From contig NZ_JBBEWR010000017.1 of NCBI RefSeq assembly GCF_037646345.1, positions 29,242 to 93,241 on the forward strand: a stretch of DNA of 64,000 nucleotides, in the 5' to 3' direction. The notes beneath the pieces are model-generated. The model saw only the letters and a list, made by a program, of their open reading frames with translations, had not been told where the DNA came from and made no database searches. The position numbers were made by a program, and so were the translations under genes. This DNA is from Ascidiimonas aurantiaca (GTDB lineage Bacteria; Bacteroidota; Bacteroidia; Flavobacteriales; Flavobacteriaceae). The stretch's first letter is position 1; every line of letters starts with the position of its first letter. Positions 35,904-45,055 of this stretch are shown here, piece by piece.

Positions 35904-37472
35904 TTACTTAGCTACATTTACAGCGCGAGTTTCACGAATTACAGTAATTTTTACCTGTCCGGGATACGTCATGTCTGTTTGTATCTTTTGAGATATCTCA
36001 AAAGATAGTTCAGAAGCTCTTTCGTCACTTACCTTTTCACTTTCCACAATTACACGAAGCTCCCTTCCTGCCTGAATGGCATAGGCTTTTTTAACACCGT
36101 TAAAAGCAAACGCTATCTCCTCCAGATCTTTTAGTCTTTGAATATAGGAATCGAGCACCTGTCTTCTTGCTCCGGGTCGGGCTCCGCTTATGGCATCACA
36201 AACCTGAACTATGGGAGCTAAAAGGGTTTTCATTTCAATCTCGTCATGATGCGCTCCAATAGCATTGCAAACATCAGGCTTTTCGCCATGCTTCTCAGCC
36301 CATTCCATTCCCAGAATAGCATGAGGTACTTCTGTCTCCGTTTCCGGAACTTTTCCAATATCATGAAGTAAACCGGCACGCTTGGCCAGTTTGGCATTCA
36401 ATCCGAGTTCTGCAGCCATCACACCACACAACTTGGCCACTTCGCGGGAATGTTGTAACAGGTTCTGCCCATAAGAAGAACGGTACTTCATTCGTCCTAT
36501 CATTTTGATAAGCTCAGGATGCAAACCGTGTATTCCCAAATCGATAACCGTACGTTTTCCAACCTCTATGATCTCTTCATCAATTTGTTTTTTTGTTTTT
36601 TGTACGATCTCTTCAATACGCGCAGGGTGAATACGGCCATCGGTAACCAGTTTATGCAGTGAAAGTCTGGCAATCTCTCTTCTCACCGAATCAAAACAGG
36701 AAAGAATAATAGCTTCAGGAGTATCATCTACAATAATTTCTACACCGGTAGCTGCTTCCAGCGCCCGTATATTTCTTCCCTCTCTTCCTATAATTCTGCC
36801 TTTTACGTCATCAGATTCCAGATTGAACACCGAAACACAGTTTTCAACCGCTTCTTCTGTACCAATACGCTGAATGGTATTCACAACAATTTTCTTAGCT
36901 TCCTGTTGCGCAGTGAGCTTGGCTTCTTCCATGATATTCTGGACATAGGCCATCGCATCACTTTTTGCATCTGATTTTAAAGATTCTACCAGTTGCGCTT
37001 TTGCTTCATCGGCAGACAGACCCGAAATCACTTCTAATTGCTCTATCTGGCTTTTGTGGAGTTTTTCAACTTCGAGTCGCTTTTTCTCAAGAAAATCAAC
37101 CCGATAGTCATAATCCTTAATTTTGGTTTCAAGCTCTCCATTGAGCTTTTTATTTCGGGTTAACTCTCCCGTAATTTGCGACTCTTTATCTCTAATTCTT
37201 TTTTCTGCTTCGGATATTTTTTTATCCTTCGAAATAATTACTTTCTCATGTTCGGCCTTTAATTCAAGGAATTTTTCTTTGGCCTGTAAAATCTTGTCCT
37301 TTTTGATATTTTCACCTTCGGCAGTAGCGTCTTTTACAATTGAAGCCGCTTCTTTTTTTGCGTTGGCTATTAATTTTGAACCACTTTTCCTATCGATTAT
37401 TTTCAATATGAAAAAGCCAAGGAACAACCCTACAACTACTGCAATTACAATTAATGTTGTATTATCCATCAT
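35904..37472 (-). CDS. rny: Ribonuclease Y
   Basis: 522 residues, normal length. Endoribonuclease that starts mRNA decay at the membrane. Domain order: N-terminal membrane anchor (LIVIAVVVGLFLGFFILKII), long coiled coil (about 30-200), KH domain (VKGRIIGREGRNIRALEAATG), and HD domain (NLLQHSREVAKLCGVM, AGLLHDIGKV). The start is the ATG at 37470-37472 with a second ATG next to it (MMDN). It lies directly downstream of the structured RNA at 37483-37653 and after zapA, so run-through from zapA may feed it. Confidence 0.97.
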   Translation of the reverse strand: MMDNTTLIVIAVVVGLFLGFFILKIIDRKSGSKLIANAKKEAASIVKDATAEGENIKKDKILQAKEKFLELKAEHEKVIISKDKKISEAEKRIRDKESQITGELTRNKKLNGELETKIKDYDYRVDFLEKKRLEVEKLHKSQIEQLEVISGLSADEAKAQLVESLKSDAKSDAMAYVQNIMEEAKLTAQQEAKKIVVNTIQRIGTEEAVENCVSVFNLESDDVKGRIIGREGRNIRALEAATGVEIIVDDTPEAIILSCFDSVRREIARLSLHKLVTDGRIHPARIEEIVQKTKKQIDEEIIEVGKRTVIDLGIHGLHPELIKMIGRMKYRSSYGQNLLQHSREVAKLCGVMAAELGLNAKLAKRAGLLHDIGKVPETETEVPHAILGMEWAEKHGEKPDVCNAIGAHHDEIEMKTLLAPIVQVCDAISGARPGARRQVLDSYIQRLKDLEEIAFAFNGVKKAYAIQAGRELRVIVESEKVSDERASELSFEISQKIQTDMTYPGQVKITVIRETRAVNVAK

Positions 37473-37482
37473 CTATATATTT

Positions 37483-37653
37483 AAAAAAAAGCCTACATTG
37501 GGTTTTGGTGTTTTGAACAAACTCCAAAAAACAGGTTTAGGGCTAACAGAATGCTCGAAGATCCGTTATCGAGACGGCCTGTTCTTACACTCTAAACTCA
37601 CCCTTTTTAATTGATACTTGTTGAGTTTGTCAAAAAAAGAAACCAATGTAGGC
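37483..37653 (-). ncRNA. ssrS: 6S RNA-like structured RNA between zapA and rny
   Basis: The gap folds as a long rod on the minus strand. GCCTACATTGG at 37643-37653 (minus sense) pairs over 11 bases with CCAATGTAGGC at 37491-37501. Inside it, GACAAACTC-type bases pair (37517-37524 with 37623-37630, 8 pairs), then CTAAAC pairs with GTTTAG (37535-37540 with 37592-37597), and a terminal hairpin is closed by CTCGA/TCGAG (37554-37558, 37569-37573). The closing stem is followed by T8, an intrinsic terminator, which fixes the strand. The size (about 165 bases), the closing stem, unpaired central region and apical hairpin, plus the place beside zapA (as in proteobacterial zapA-ssrS), fit 6S RNA; Flavobacteriia are known to have a divergent 6S family. 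It was recognised by structure and position only. Confidence 0.65.
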
Positions 37654-37685
37654 AGTAACTTAATTTTATTTAAAAGAACGTAACC

Positions 37686-37988
37686 TTAGCTAAGTTTATC
37701 TTTCAAAAGCTGGTTGAGCATAACCAGTCTCTCCTGTACATCTTCCCTTACATGCTCACTGTCAATATCTTTTTGCTCTACCTGGGAAGCAAACTGCAAG
37801 GCACACATGGCCAGTACATCCTGTTTGTCCCGAACCGCGTAATTGTGCTCAAATTGTTTTATAAGCGTTTCAATTTGCTTGGCTGCTTTCCGTATCCCCT
37901 CTTCCTGAGTGGGGTTAATAGTAAGGGGGTAAACCCTATCTGCTATTGAAATCTTGATTTTGAGTTTGCCATTCATAACACTTCTCAA
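37686..37988 (-). CDS. zapA: Cell division protein ZapA
   Basis: 100 residues. The N-terminal domain has KLKIKISIADRVYPLTINPTQEEGIRKAAKQIE, the standard ZapA beginning, and the rest is a coiled-coil dimer helix (IDSEHVREDVQERLVMLNQLLKDKLS). ZapA binds FtsZ and bundles its filaments. A small coiled-coil gene ends 3 bases upstream, probably a partner in the same operon. Confidence 0.92.
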   Translation of the reverse strand: MRSVMNGKLKIKISIADRVYPLTINPTQEEGIRKAAKQIETLIKQFEHNYAVRDKQDVLAMCALQFASQVEQKDIDSEHVREDVQERLVMLNQLLKDKLS

Positions 37989-37991
37989 ATC

Positions 37992-38282
37992 TTATTCGGA
38001 AAGCTGCGCAATACAGCGGTCAATTTCTCTTATCAAAGTATTTATTGTAAGCTTAGCTTCTGTTGTTTTTTCATTACTACCCAACATTGAATTTGCCATT
38101 TTAAGCGCTCTGTATTTCTCTTTCCATTCTTCAATCTCTTTTTGATGATTGGCAATGGATCTCTTAGAGACCGCTAATTCCCTGGTAAGCATTTCGTTAG
38201 ATTGTTTTAACACTTCCATTTTATGTAGAAGCTTACTCACCCTGTTCTCAAGGGAATCTACAATCTCTAACATATTACTCAT
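37992..38282 (-). CDS. Small coiled-coil protein, ZapB-like in layout
   Basis: 96 residues, start at the ATG 38280-38282; a TTG three codons earlier is less likely. Nearly the whole protein is a predicted coiled coil: MLEIVDSLENRVSKLLHKMEVLKQ and ELAVSKRSIANHQKEIEEWKEKYRALKMANSM. No enzymatic motif is present. It directly precedes zapA, so a ZapB-like role in the division ring is a reasonable inference, but no specific residues prove it. Confidence 0.78.
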   Translation of the reverse strand: MSNMLEIVDSLENRVSKLLHKMEVLKQSNEMLTRELAVSKRSIANHQKEIEEWKEKYRALKMANSMLGSNEKTTEAKLTINTLIREIDRCIAQLSE

Positions 38283-38309
38283 AGGGAGCAAAATTCAAAA
38301 CTTGATATA

Positions 38310-38317
38310 CAAATGTA
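38310..38317 (-). promoter_or_regulatory. -7 promoter box (TACATTTG) of the coiled-coil-zapA operon, with -33 TTG
   Basis: Perfect TAnnTTTG match on the minus strand, with TTG 20 bases upstream. Together with ndk this is the best promoter in the window. Confidence 0.65.
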
Positions 38318-38463
38318 AAAGAACTGATCATACCTCGCAATAGTTTCCTTAAAAATTATCGAATTGAGTTTACATTCTATCTTAACATCTTTTGGCGTTT
38401 TTCAACCGTATATCTTCTTCTTTTACCAGCAATTATTTAATTTAGCCTCACAATGATTTATAC

Positions 38464-40155
38464 ATGCAACGCTACGTACTCACTCTTTTGTTTATAACCC
38501 ATGTGGTTTCTGCGCAATCTCCATTTCCCAAAGACACATTTATCCCCCCGCTGGATATACCGTTGCTCCTCTCGGGTACTTTTGGCGAATTGCGGTCTGA
38601 TCATTTTCACTCGGGCATTGATCTGAAAACACAGCAGAGAGAAGGGCTTCCTATTTATGCTATTGGCAGCGGGTACGTTTCCCGTATTAAAATATCGCGA
38701 TGGGGTTTCGGGAAAGCTATTTATATTCAACATCCTGATGGTAATTATACTTCAGTATATGCTCATTTACAGCAATTCTCCCCGGAAATACAATCCTTTG
38801 TAAAAAAACTTCAGTACCAAAAACAATCGTATGAAGTAGAGGTTTATCCCGATCCTGAACAAATACCGGTAAAAAAGGGAGAGGTTATTGCTTACAGCGG
38901 TAATACCGGAAGCAGTGCAGGCCCTCATTTGCATTTTGAGATACGTGATGCTAACCAGCGACCCTTAAACCCACTCCAGCTTGGATGGAAAGTTGAAGAC
39001 AATGTACTCCCCACCATTAAAGGAGTGTTTGCCTATACGCTGGATGCCCAGTCACAGGTTAACCAGTACAATACCAAAGTACCATTGAAAATTCACCAGC
39101 AAAGCCCGGGAACTTTTATAGCCAGTAAAATTTATGCCCATGGTGCTATTGGTTTTGGTATAGAAGCTTTTGACCGCCAGAACCACACCTATAATAAAAA
39201 CGGGGTTTACAAAGTAGAGTTAAAACTAAATGGCACTCCCTACTTTAGTTATGATTTTGAAAGCTTTACCTTTAAAGAAACCCTATACATTAATGCTTTT
39301 ATCGATTTTTCACACTATAAAAAATTCAAGAAACGTATTCAAAAAGGGTTTATTGAGCCCCAAAACCCTTTGAGTATATATACCAATCACATAAATAACG
39401 GAATACTCAAAATTGAAGACCAGCTCTCATATACAGTTGAAATAAAAGTTTCCGATTTTGCCGGTAACGAAAGTACTGTGATCATTCCCATTGAAGGAAA
39501 AAAACAGGAAATACTTCACAAAAATGATATTTTGATCACTGAGCGTTTTTTAAGGGCAGGTATAGACAATTTGTATGAACTTGAAAATGTTTCCGTATAT
39601 TTTCCGGAAGGCACTTTTTATGAAAACTTTTATCTCGATCTCGCTAAGGAAGATTCTCTGTTTAAGATTCACCATGAGAACATCCCTTTACACAAGTCTT
39701 ACACCATTACATTTGACGCTTCCCAATATTCCGGAGATGAGCGAAAACAAATGTTTATTGCCTATATGAACCGCGAGGGAAGTCTGGAATATCAAAACAC
39801 ACGAAAAGAAGGTGACCAGCTCTCTGCCCGCACCCGAAAGCTGGGCCGCTTTAAACTTGCAAGAGATACCGTTCCCCCAACGGTAACACCTTTAAATTTC
39901 AAACAGGGACAATGGCTCACAAACTTCAGGTATTTAAGGCTGCAGATTAAAGATGACCTTACAGGTATTAAAAGCTATAACGCTACTTTAAACGGACGCT
40001 GGATACTCATGGAGTATGACCCCAAAACGCAAACTATCTCATACGACTTTAAAGATCTTGACCTTGAAGATGCCAAACATATTTTAGAACTCAATGTAGT
40101 TGATAATGTAGGAAATAATACTACATTTACCAGTACTTTTTTCAAAAAGAACTAA
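38464..40155 (+). CDS. M23 family metallopeptidase (LytM-like)
   Basis: 563 residues; signal peptide MQRYVLTLLFITHVVSAQ. The LytM-type domain is near the N-terminus: GELRSDHFHSGIDLKTQQREG (zinc His and Asp) and SSAGPHLHFEIRDANQRPLN (HxH). The remaining roughly 350 residues are beta-rich and unassigned, with an end that resembles an Ig-like fold (DDLTGIKSYNATLNGRWILMEYD). Such enzymes cut peptidoglycan cross-bridges in the periplasm. It lies 14 bases upstream of the TonB receptor gene and is probably co-transcribed with it. Confidence 0.92.
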   Translation: MQRYVLTLLFITHVVSAQSPFPKDTFIPPLDIPLLLSGTFGELRSDHFHSGIDLKTQQREGLPIYAIGSGYVSRIKISRWGFGKAIYIQHPDGNYTSVYAHLQQFSPEIQSFVKKLQYQKQSYEVEVYPDPEQIPVKKGEVIAYSGNTGSSAGPHLHFEIRDANQRPLNPLQLGWKVEDNVLPTIKGVFAYTLDAQSQVNQYNTKVPLKIHQQSPGTFIASKIYAHGAIGFGIEAFDRQNHTYNKNGVYKVELKLNGTPYFSYDFESFTFKETLYINAFIDFSHYKKFKKRIQKGFIEPQNPLSIYTNHINNGILKIEDQLSYTVEIKVSDFAGNESTVIIPIEGKKQEILHKNDILITERFLRAGIDNLYELENVSVYFPEGTFYENFYLDLAKEDSLFKIHHENIPLHKSYTITFDASQYSGDERKQMFIAYMNREGSLEYQNTRKEGDQLSARTRKLGRFKLARDTVPPTVTPLNFKQGQWLTNFRYLRLQIKDDLTGIKSYNATLNGRWILMEYDPKTQTISYDFKDLDLEDAKHILELNVVDNVGNNTTFTSTFFKKN

Positions 40156-40168
40156 TTACGCACGCAAT

Positions 40169-42637
40169 TTGAAAAAAAACAACCATTACCTGCTACTGCT
40201 ACTTCTGGTGTTAGTTAACGGAATTATATATTCCCAAAAAGCAACTCTGCGTGGTATTATTCTCGATGAAAACAATCAACCCATACCTAATGTTAACATA
40301 GTCGCCGGCACTAACGGAACACAATCCAATGAAAATGGTTTTTACATGATCTCCCTCCCTGCAGGTCAAAAAGTACTCGTACAGTTTACACACATCACCT
40401 TTAAAAAAACAATCCTTACACTCCAGCTAAAAGACGGGGAAGATTTTGAGTTCAATCCGGTAATGCGATTAAATATCGAGCAGATAGACGAAATTGTAGT
40501 AACAGCTTCGGGGAGAAAGTTCGTAGAAGGCATTTTAAATATTTCACCCGAGACCATTCGCCAAATTCCCGGGGCCAATCCCGGAGTAGAAAATATTCTG
40601 AGATCTCTTCCCGGTGTTAATTCTAACAACGAACTCAGTACGCAATACTCTGTACGAGGGGGAAATTTTGATGAGAACCTGGTATATGTTAATGAGATTG
40701 AAGTTTACCGTCCCTTTTTAATACGATCGGGACAACAGGAGGGTTTCAGCTTTGTAAATACAGATCTGGTACAAAATGTAGATTTTTCAGCCGGAGGGTT
40801 TCAGGCTCGTTATGGAGATCGCCTTTCATCAGTACTCGATGTTACCTATAAGGTTCCCGTATCTACAGAAGTACGGTTGCATGCCAGTTTGCTGGGAGCC
40901 ACTGCAGCTCTGGAAACCGTATCACCCAATGGTAAACTATCTACCGTTACCGGAGTACGCTACCGAAACAATTCCCTTTTTGTGAACAGTACACAGACCG
41001 AATCAGATTTCACACCGGTCTTTGCAGATGCGCAAACCTATTTCACCTATAAGGCCAACAGTAAATTATTATTTAATTTTCTGGGGTACGTATCTGTTAA
41101 TGACTATCTCTTCAGGCCCCGTAACCGGCAAACCAATTTTGGTACGCTGGCAGAACCCCGTGCCCTGATCGTATTCTACGACGGGCAGGAGAAAGATCAA
41201 TACTTAACAAGCCTGGGCGCTCTTAAAGCCACTTATTTTGTGAACGACAGCCTACAGTTAAAATTAATAGGCTCGGCTTTTCATACGGCAGAAGAAGAAC
41301 ACTTTGATATACTGGCGCGCTATCGCCTGGGGGAGGTAAACAGCAATATTGGCGATGACAATTTAGGTGAGGTAGCATTTTCAGAAGGTGTGGGAGCGCA
41401 ATTCTCGCATGCCCGTAACGATCTCGATGCCCTGATCTTAAATTTTGAACACAAGGGCACCTATACCAAGAACGGCCATCAATGGGATTGGGGCATAAAA
41501 TATACCCGTGAAGACATACGGGATCGCCTTCGGGAGTATCAGATCATTGATTCTGCTGGCTTTTCCTTACGGCCTCCTTTACCAGAATTTAACAACGACC
41601 AGCCGTATGAACCCTTTGATGCCCCTCTGGAAGCCTTTCAGAGTGTTAGGGCGCTCAACTTTGTCACTACCAATCGTTTTTCCGGTTTTCTGCAATGGAG
41701 CCGGCGAAAAAAATGGCGAAATCACCTTATCTGGATGAATGCCGGTGTACGTGCCCATAGCTGGAACGTGCGTGCACGCGGAGAAGGTTCCAGTACACAA
41801 ACCGTTATAAGCCCCAGAGCACAGTTTGCCATAAAGCCCGATTGGGAGACCGATATGGTATTTAGAGTAGCTACCGGGTTGTATCACCAACCTCCCTTTT
41901 ATCGTGAACTCCGTGATCTTTCAGGAAACGTACATCCTGATGTAAAAGCCCAGCAAGCCTTCCATCTGGTGCTGGGTAATGAATACAGCTTTACCCTTTG
42001 GGACCGACCTTTTAAACTTATTTCAGAGGGATATTACAAAAACATGACTAATGTAAATACCTATACCATAGAAAACGTTCGTATTCGTTACAGAGCCGAT
42101 AACAATGCTACGGCATTTGCCTATGGCCTGGACGTACGAATGAATGGTGAATTCGTTCCCGGTACAGAATCCTGGATAAGTTTAGGATTTATGAAAACAG
42201 AAGAAAATATAAATAACCGGGGATATATTGCCAGACCCACTGATCAACGCTTCAAGTTTGCTATCCTTTTTCAGGATTATGTACCTACTATACCAGACCT
42301 TAAAATGTACCTTAACCTTGTATATAATACCGGACTTCCTGCCGGCACTCCTGCTTTTGGAGATCCATACGACTTTCAAAACCGATTGCGGGATTACCGA
42401 AGAGCCGATCTTGGAGTCTCTTACGTGTTGGCAGATCGTCAAAAAACTTTTAGAAAAGGACACTGGTTACACCCTTTTAAAGAATTGAGTGTGGGGATTG
42501 AAATTTTTAATATTTTTGATAACTTAAACTCCATAACCAGTACCTTTGTAAGAGATGTTCAATCCGGAAGGCAATTTGGCATTCCTAATTTTTTAACAGG
42601 GAGAGTTTTAAATGTAAAACTCAGTATGCAACTGTAA
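40169..42637 (+). CDS. TonB-dependent receptor with carboxypeptidase-like N-terminal domain
   Basis: 822 residues from a TTG start: the signal peptide (KKNNHYLLLLLLVLVNGIIYSQ) has no ATG before it, so TTG is needed. After it comes a carboxypeptidase D regulatory-like beta domain (ATLRGIILDENNQPIPNVNIV), then the plug (GANPGVENILRSLPGVNSNN, YSVRGGNFDENLVYVN) and a C-terminal beta barrel. It imports an unknown substrate across the outer membrane using TonB energy. No SusD partner is present, so a glycan-uptake system is not indicated. Confidence 0.93.
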   Translation: MKKNNHYLLLLLLVLVNGIIYSQKATLRGIILDENNQPIPNVNIVAGTNGTQSNENGFYMISLPAGQKVLVQFTHITFKKTILTLQLKDGEDFEFNPVMRLNIEQIDEIVVTASGRKFVEGILNISPETIRQIPGANPGVENILRSLPGVNSNNELSTQYSVRGGNFDENLVYVNEIEVYRPFLIRSGQQEGFSFVNTDLVQNVDFSAGGFQARYGDRLSSVLDVTYKVPVSTEVRLHASLLGATAALETVSPNGKLSTVTGVRYRNNSLFVNSTQTESDFTPVFADAQTYFTYKANSKLLFNFLGYVSVNDYLFRPRNRQTNFGTLAEPRALIVFYDGQEKDQYLTSLGALKATYFVNDSLQLKLIGSAFHTAEEEHFDILARYRLGEVNSNIGDDNLGEVAFSEGVGAQFSHARNDLDALILNFEHKGTYTKNGHQWDWGIKYTREDIRDRLREYQIIDSAGFSLRPPLPEFNNDQPYEPFDAPLEAFQSVRALNFVTTNRFSGFLQWSRRKKWRNHLIWMNAGVRAHSWNVRARGEGSSTQTVISPRAQFAIKPDWETDMVFRVATGLYHQPPFYRELRDLSGNVHPDVKAQQAFHLVLGNEYSFTLWDRPFKLISEGYYKNMTNVNTYTIENVRIRYRADNNATAFAYGLDVRMNGEFVPGTESWISLGFMKTEENINNRGYIARPTDQRFKFAILFQDYVPTIPDLKMYLNLVYNTGLPAGTPAFGDPYDFQNRLRDYRRADLGVSYVLADRQKTFRKGHWLHPFKELSVGIEIFNIFDNLNSITSTFVRDVQSGRQFGIPNFLTGRVLNVKLSMQL

Positions 42638-42638
42638 C

Positions 42639-43313
42639 ATGAAAAGCTATTTTACACTTTTTTTAATAAGCTGCTCCATACTGGTGAGCGCACAAAAAAC
42701 TATTTACGAAAGTATTCACTTCAACACCCTTAGCAAAGATCATAAAATAATCGCCATTGTTCCTTTTCTCGCTACACTGGAACTCGATAATGATGAACAA
42801 CGGCTTTCTCCTTCAGAGCTTAAAGAACTGGAAAAAAAAGAAGGCCTTGAAGTGCAAAATGCCTTAGAAAGCTATTTTCTTAAAAGAAAATCGAAAAAGA
42901 AATTCCTGGTCAACTTTCAAAATGTAAAAAACACCAATGCCATTCTCGCCAAAAACGGTATAACCCTCGACAATATTGATATATATACCACACAAGAGCT
43001 TTGTGAGATACTTGGAGTAGATGCCCTTGTGAGCGGCAACCTTACCCTTAGTACATTAATCTCTGACGGTGTTCCGGATGTAGATTTCATATCGGTACTG
43101 CTGGGAAAAGCAGATTTCGGGCGTATTGCTATCAAAATAAGTGATGGTAAAACCGGAAAGCTTCTTTGGAAATATGAAAAAACAATTAACCGAAAATCAG
43201 GCAAAAACACCTATGCCATTATTGAAGCCATGATGAGAACGGCTGCACGAAAGTTCCCTTATGACCGGGAAAAAGATAAAAACCGCAGACGAAAAAAGAA
43301 GAATGAGGATTAA
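42639..43313 (+). CDS. Secreted protein of unknown function
   Basis: 224 residues; signal peptide MKSYFTLFLISCSILVSAQ. The stretch HKIIAIVPFLATLELD, followed by helices and then ELCEILGVDALVSGNLTLSTLISDG and KISDGKTGKLLWKYEKTINR, resembles the periplasmic CsgG/GNA1162-type fold in pattern only; I do not recognise a family. The C-terminus is very basic (DREKDKNRRRKKKNED). Its start is one base after the TonB receptor stop, so it is co-transcribed with it. Confidence 0.8.
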   Translation: MKSYFTLFLISCSILVSAQKTIYESIHFNTLSKDHKIIAIVPFLATLELDNDEQRLSPSELKELEKKEGLEVQNALESYFLKRKSKKKFLVNFQNVKNTNAILAKNGITLDNIDIYTTQELCEILGVDALVSGNLTLSTLISDGVPDVDFISVLLGKADFGRIAIKISDGKTGKLLWKYEKTINRKSGKNTYAIIEAMMRTAARKFPYDREKDKNRRRKKKNED

Positions 43314-44458
43314 CTTTCGGCAAACTCTTTTAGAACCCTGATCACATAATCGATCTCTTCTTTGGTATTGTATTTCGAGAATGAAAAACGAAGAGAAGGC
43401 TGTTTTAATAATTCATCAGGAAGAAATGCACTCAATACATGTGAACCCTGATGGCTGCCCGACTGGCAGGCACTACCTTTAGAGCAGGCAATCCCTTTAA
43501 TATCCAGGTGAAACAATAACAATTGTGCTTTATCTTCCGAAAATGGCAAATTTACATTCACCAGCGTATAGGTACTTCGTAAAGGGTCTTCACAGGCACC
43601 ATTGAATACGGCCCCGGGAAAAGCCTCTTTCATACACTTAATAAAATAGGCCTTGAGCTCAGAAATATACTCCCGCTCTTCATCAAGGTTCTCATAGGCA
43701 GCGATCAAAGCTTCTTCCAGCCCTGCAATATTATGGGAAGACTCCGTACCGGCACGAAAACCACGTTCCTGCTCTCCTCCAAAAATAAAAGGCTTGAGTC
43801 CGGAGTCTTTTCGTATAAAAGCAAAACCAACTCCTTTAGGACCGTGAAATTTATGAGGTGCCGCCACAAAAAAGTCAATGGGTACCTCCTGTACGTCCCA
43901 TTCCCAATGTCCTACAGACTGAACCGCATCTGAGTGAAAAAGCGCATCGTACTCTTTGCAAAGTAAAGACACTTCTTTAAGCGGTATCATATTCCCTATT
44001 TCATTGTTTACATGCATCAGGCTCACCAGAGTTTTCTCATTGGGTGCCTTTAATAATTGCTCCAAATGTTTCATATCAGGCATTCCATCAGCCTCCGGGC
44101 GTACATAGGCAATCTCAATTCCATATTCCTTTTCCAGTTGTTGTACCGTATGTAAAACGGCATGATGCTCCGTCTGTGAAGTGATGATACGCCGTACATG
44201 GAGGTCTCTCACCGCACATCGCAATATCATATTATCTGCTTCCGTACCCCCGGATGTGAATACAATCTCCGAAGGATGCGCATTGAGATATTTAGCAATG
44301 GTTTTTCGGGCTTTTTCTACCAGTGTTTTAGAAGAACGCCCAAAACTATGCGTAGATGAAGGATTTCCATAATTATGTATAAGCGCTTCCTGCATTCTTG
44401 TAATTACCTCTTCTCGTAATTGTGTAGTAGCCGCATTATCCAGATATACATTTTTCAT
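43310..44458 (-). CDS. Cysteine desulfurase (NifS/IscS family)
   Basis: 382 residues from the ATG at 44456-44458; a TTG three codons upstream is less likely, and the -7 box at 44465-44472 supports the ATG. PLP enzyme that takes sulfur from cysteine for Fe-S clusters and thio-modified tRNA. Motifs: NAATTQL, FTSGGTEADNMIL, SDAVQSVGH, APHKFHGPKGVGFAF (PLP lysine), and SKGSACQSGSHQGSHVL, whose cysteine is the likely persulfide site. No isc or suf genes are adjacent. Confidence 0.94.
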   Translation of the reverse strand: MKNVYLDNAATTQLREEVITRMQEALIHNYGNPSSTHSFGRSSKTLVEKARKTIAKYLNAHPSEIVFTSGGTEADNMILRCAVRDLHVRRIITSQTEHHAVLHTVQQLEKEYGIEIAYVRPEADGMPDMKHLEQLLKAPNEKTLVSLMHVNNEIGNMIPLKEVSLLCKEYDALFHSDAVQSVGHWEWDVQEVPIDFFVAAPHKFHGPKGVGFAFIRKDSGLKPFIFGGEQERGFRAGTESSHNIAGLEEALIAAYENLDEEREYISELKAYFIKCMKEAFPGAVFNGACEDPLRSTYTLVNVNLPFSEDKAQLLLFHLDIKGIACSKGSACQSGSHQGSHVLSAFLPDELLKQPSLRFSFSKYNTKEEIDYVIRVLKEFAES

Positions 44459-44464
44459 AAGGCA

Positions 44465-44472
44465 CAAAATTA
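44465..44472 (-). promoter_or_regulatory. -7 promoter box (TAATTTTG) of the cysteine desulfurase gene
   Basis: Perfect TAnnTTTG match on the minus strand, 6 bases before the ATG, so the transcript would be nearly leaderless. Confidence 0.5.
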
Positions 44473-44523
44473 CATCAAATAAAATTATTCCTTTTCCCTT
44501 TCGTTATAAAGAGACATTTCTGT

Positions 44524-44531
44524 TACTTTTG
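44524..44531 (+). promoter_or_regulatory. -7 promoter box (TACTTTTG) of the lipoprotein gene
   Basis: Perfect TAnnTTTG match on the plus strand, 17 bases before the ATG at 44549; divergent from the desulfurase promoter. Confidence 0.5.
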
Positions 44532-44548
44532 TTCTCCTAAGTGCGAAA

Positions 44549-45055
44549 ATGATGAAAAAATTACTGTTTTACTTTTTTCTTGCTGTTTCTTTACAGGGAT
44601 GTGGCGATGGGGATCTACAGGTAGAAAGTATTGATTTTGATCCTGTTGCTATTCAATTCTGCTCAGGAAATAATACTCTTTTTTTTAAAACTATTGATTC
44701 TGAAGCCATTATTCTCATTTTACCTGAAAGTATGATCGTTAATGAAGTAACCAATGACGAGCCCCGCACCAGTACAATTCCAGCAGCTTCACGGTTTTTT
44801 TATCGCTTTTTTACAGATAATGTTACCGCCAACTATTTTTGTGGAGATATTCCTCCTGCCACACCGCAGGTAGATAATGAACTGGAAGCTACCGCAGGAA
44901 CAGTCTCAGTTACCACTACCAGCGAAACCGCAGAAAACGGAACCGTTACGTTTACACATTCCATTAAAATAGAAGGACTGGTATTGTTAAACACAAACGG
45001 AGAACGCATTATAAGTTCAAGTTTTACCTTTGGAGAGGTCACTTCTACCAACTAA
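44549..45055 (+). CDS. Lipoprotein of unknown function
   Basis: 168 residues. The signal ends with lipobox LQGC. The mature part has LQVESIDFDPVAIQFCSG and two more internal cysteines, and runs of Thr/Ser-rich beta-like sequence (TAGTVSVTTTSETAENGTVTFTHSIKIEGLVL). It is conserved-looking in style among Flavobacteriaceae but I cannot name a family. Its stop overlaps the stop of the convergent Smr gene by four bases. Confidence 0.78.
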   Translation: MMKKLLFYFFLAVSLQGCGDGDLQVESIDFDPVAIQFCSGNNTLFFKTIDSEAIILILPESMIVNEVTNDEPRTSTIPAASRFFYRFFTDNVTANYFCGDIPPATPQVDNELEATAGTVSVTTTSETAENGTVTFTHSIKIEGLVLLNTNGERIISSSFTFGEVTSTN

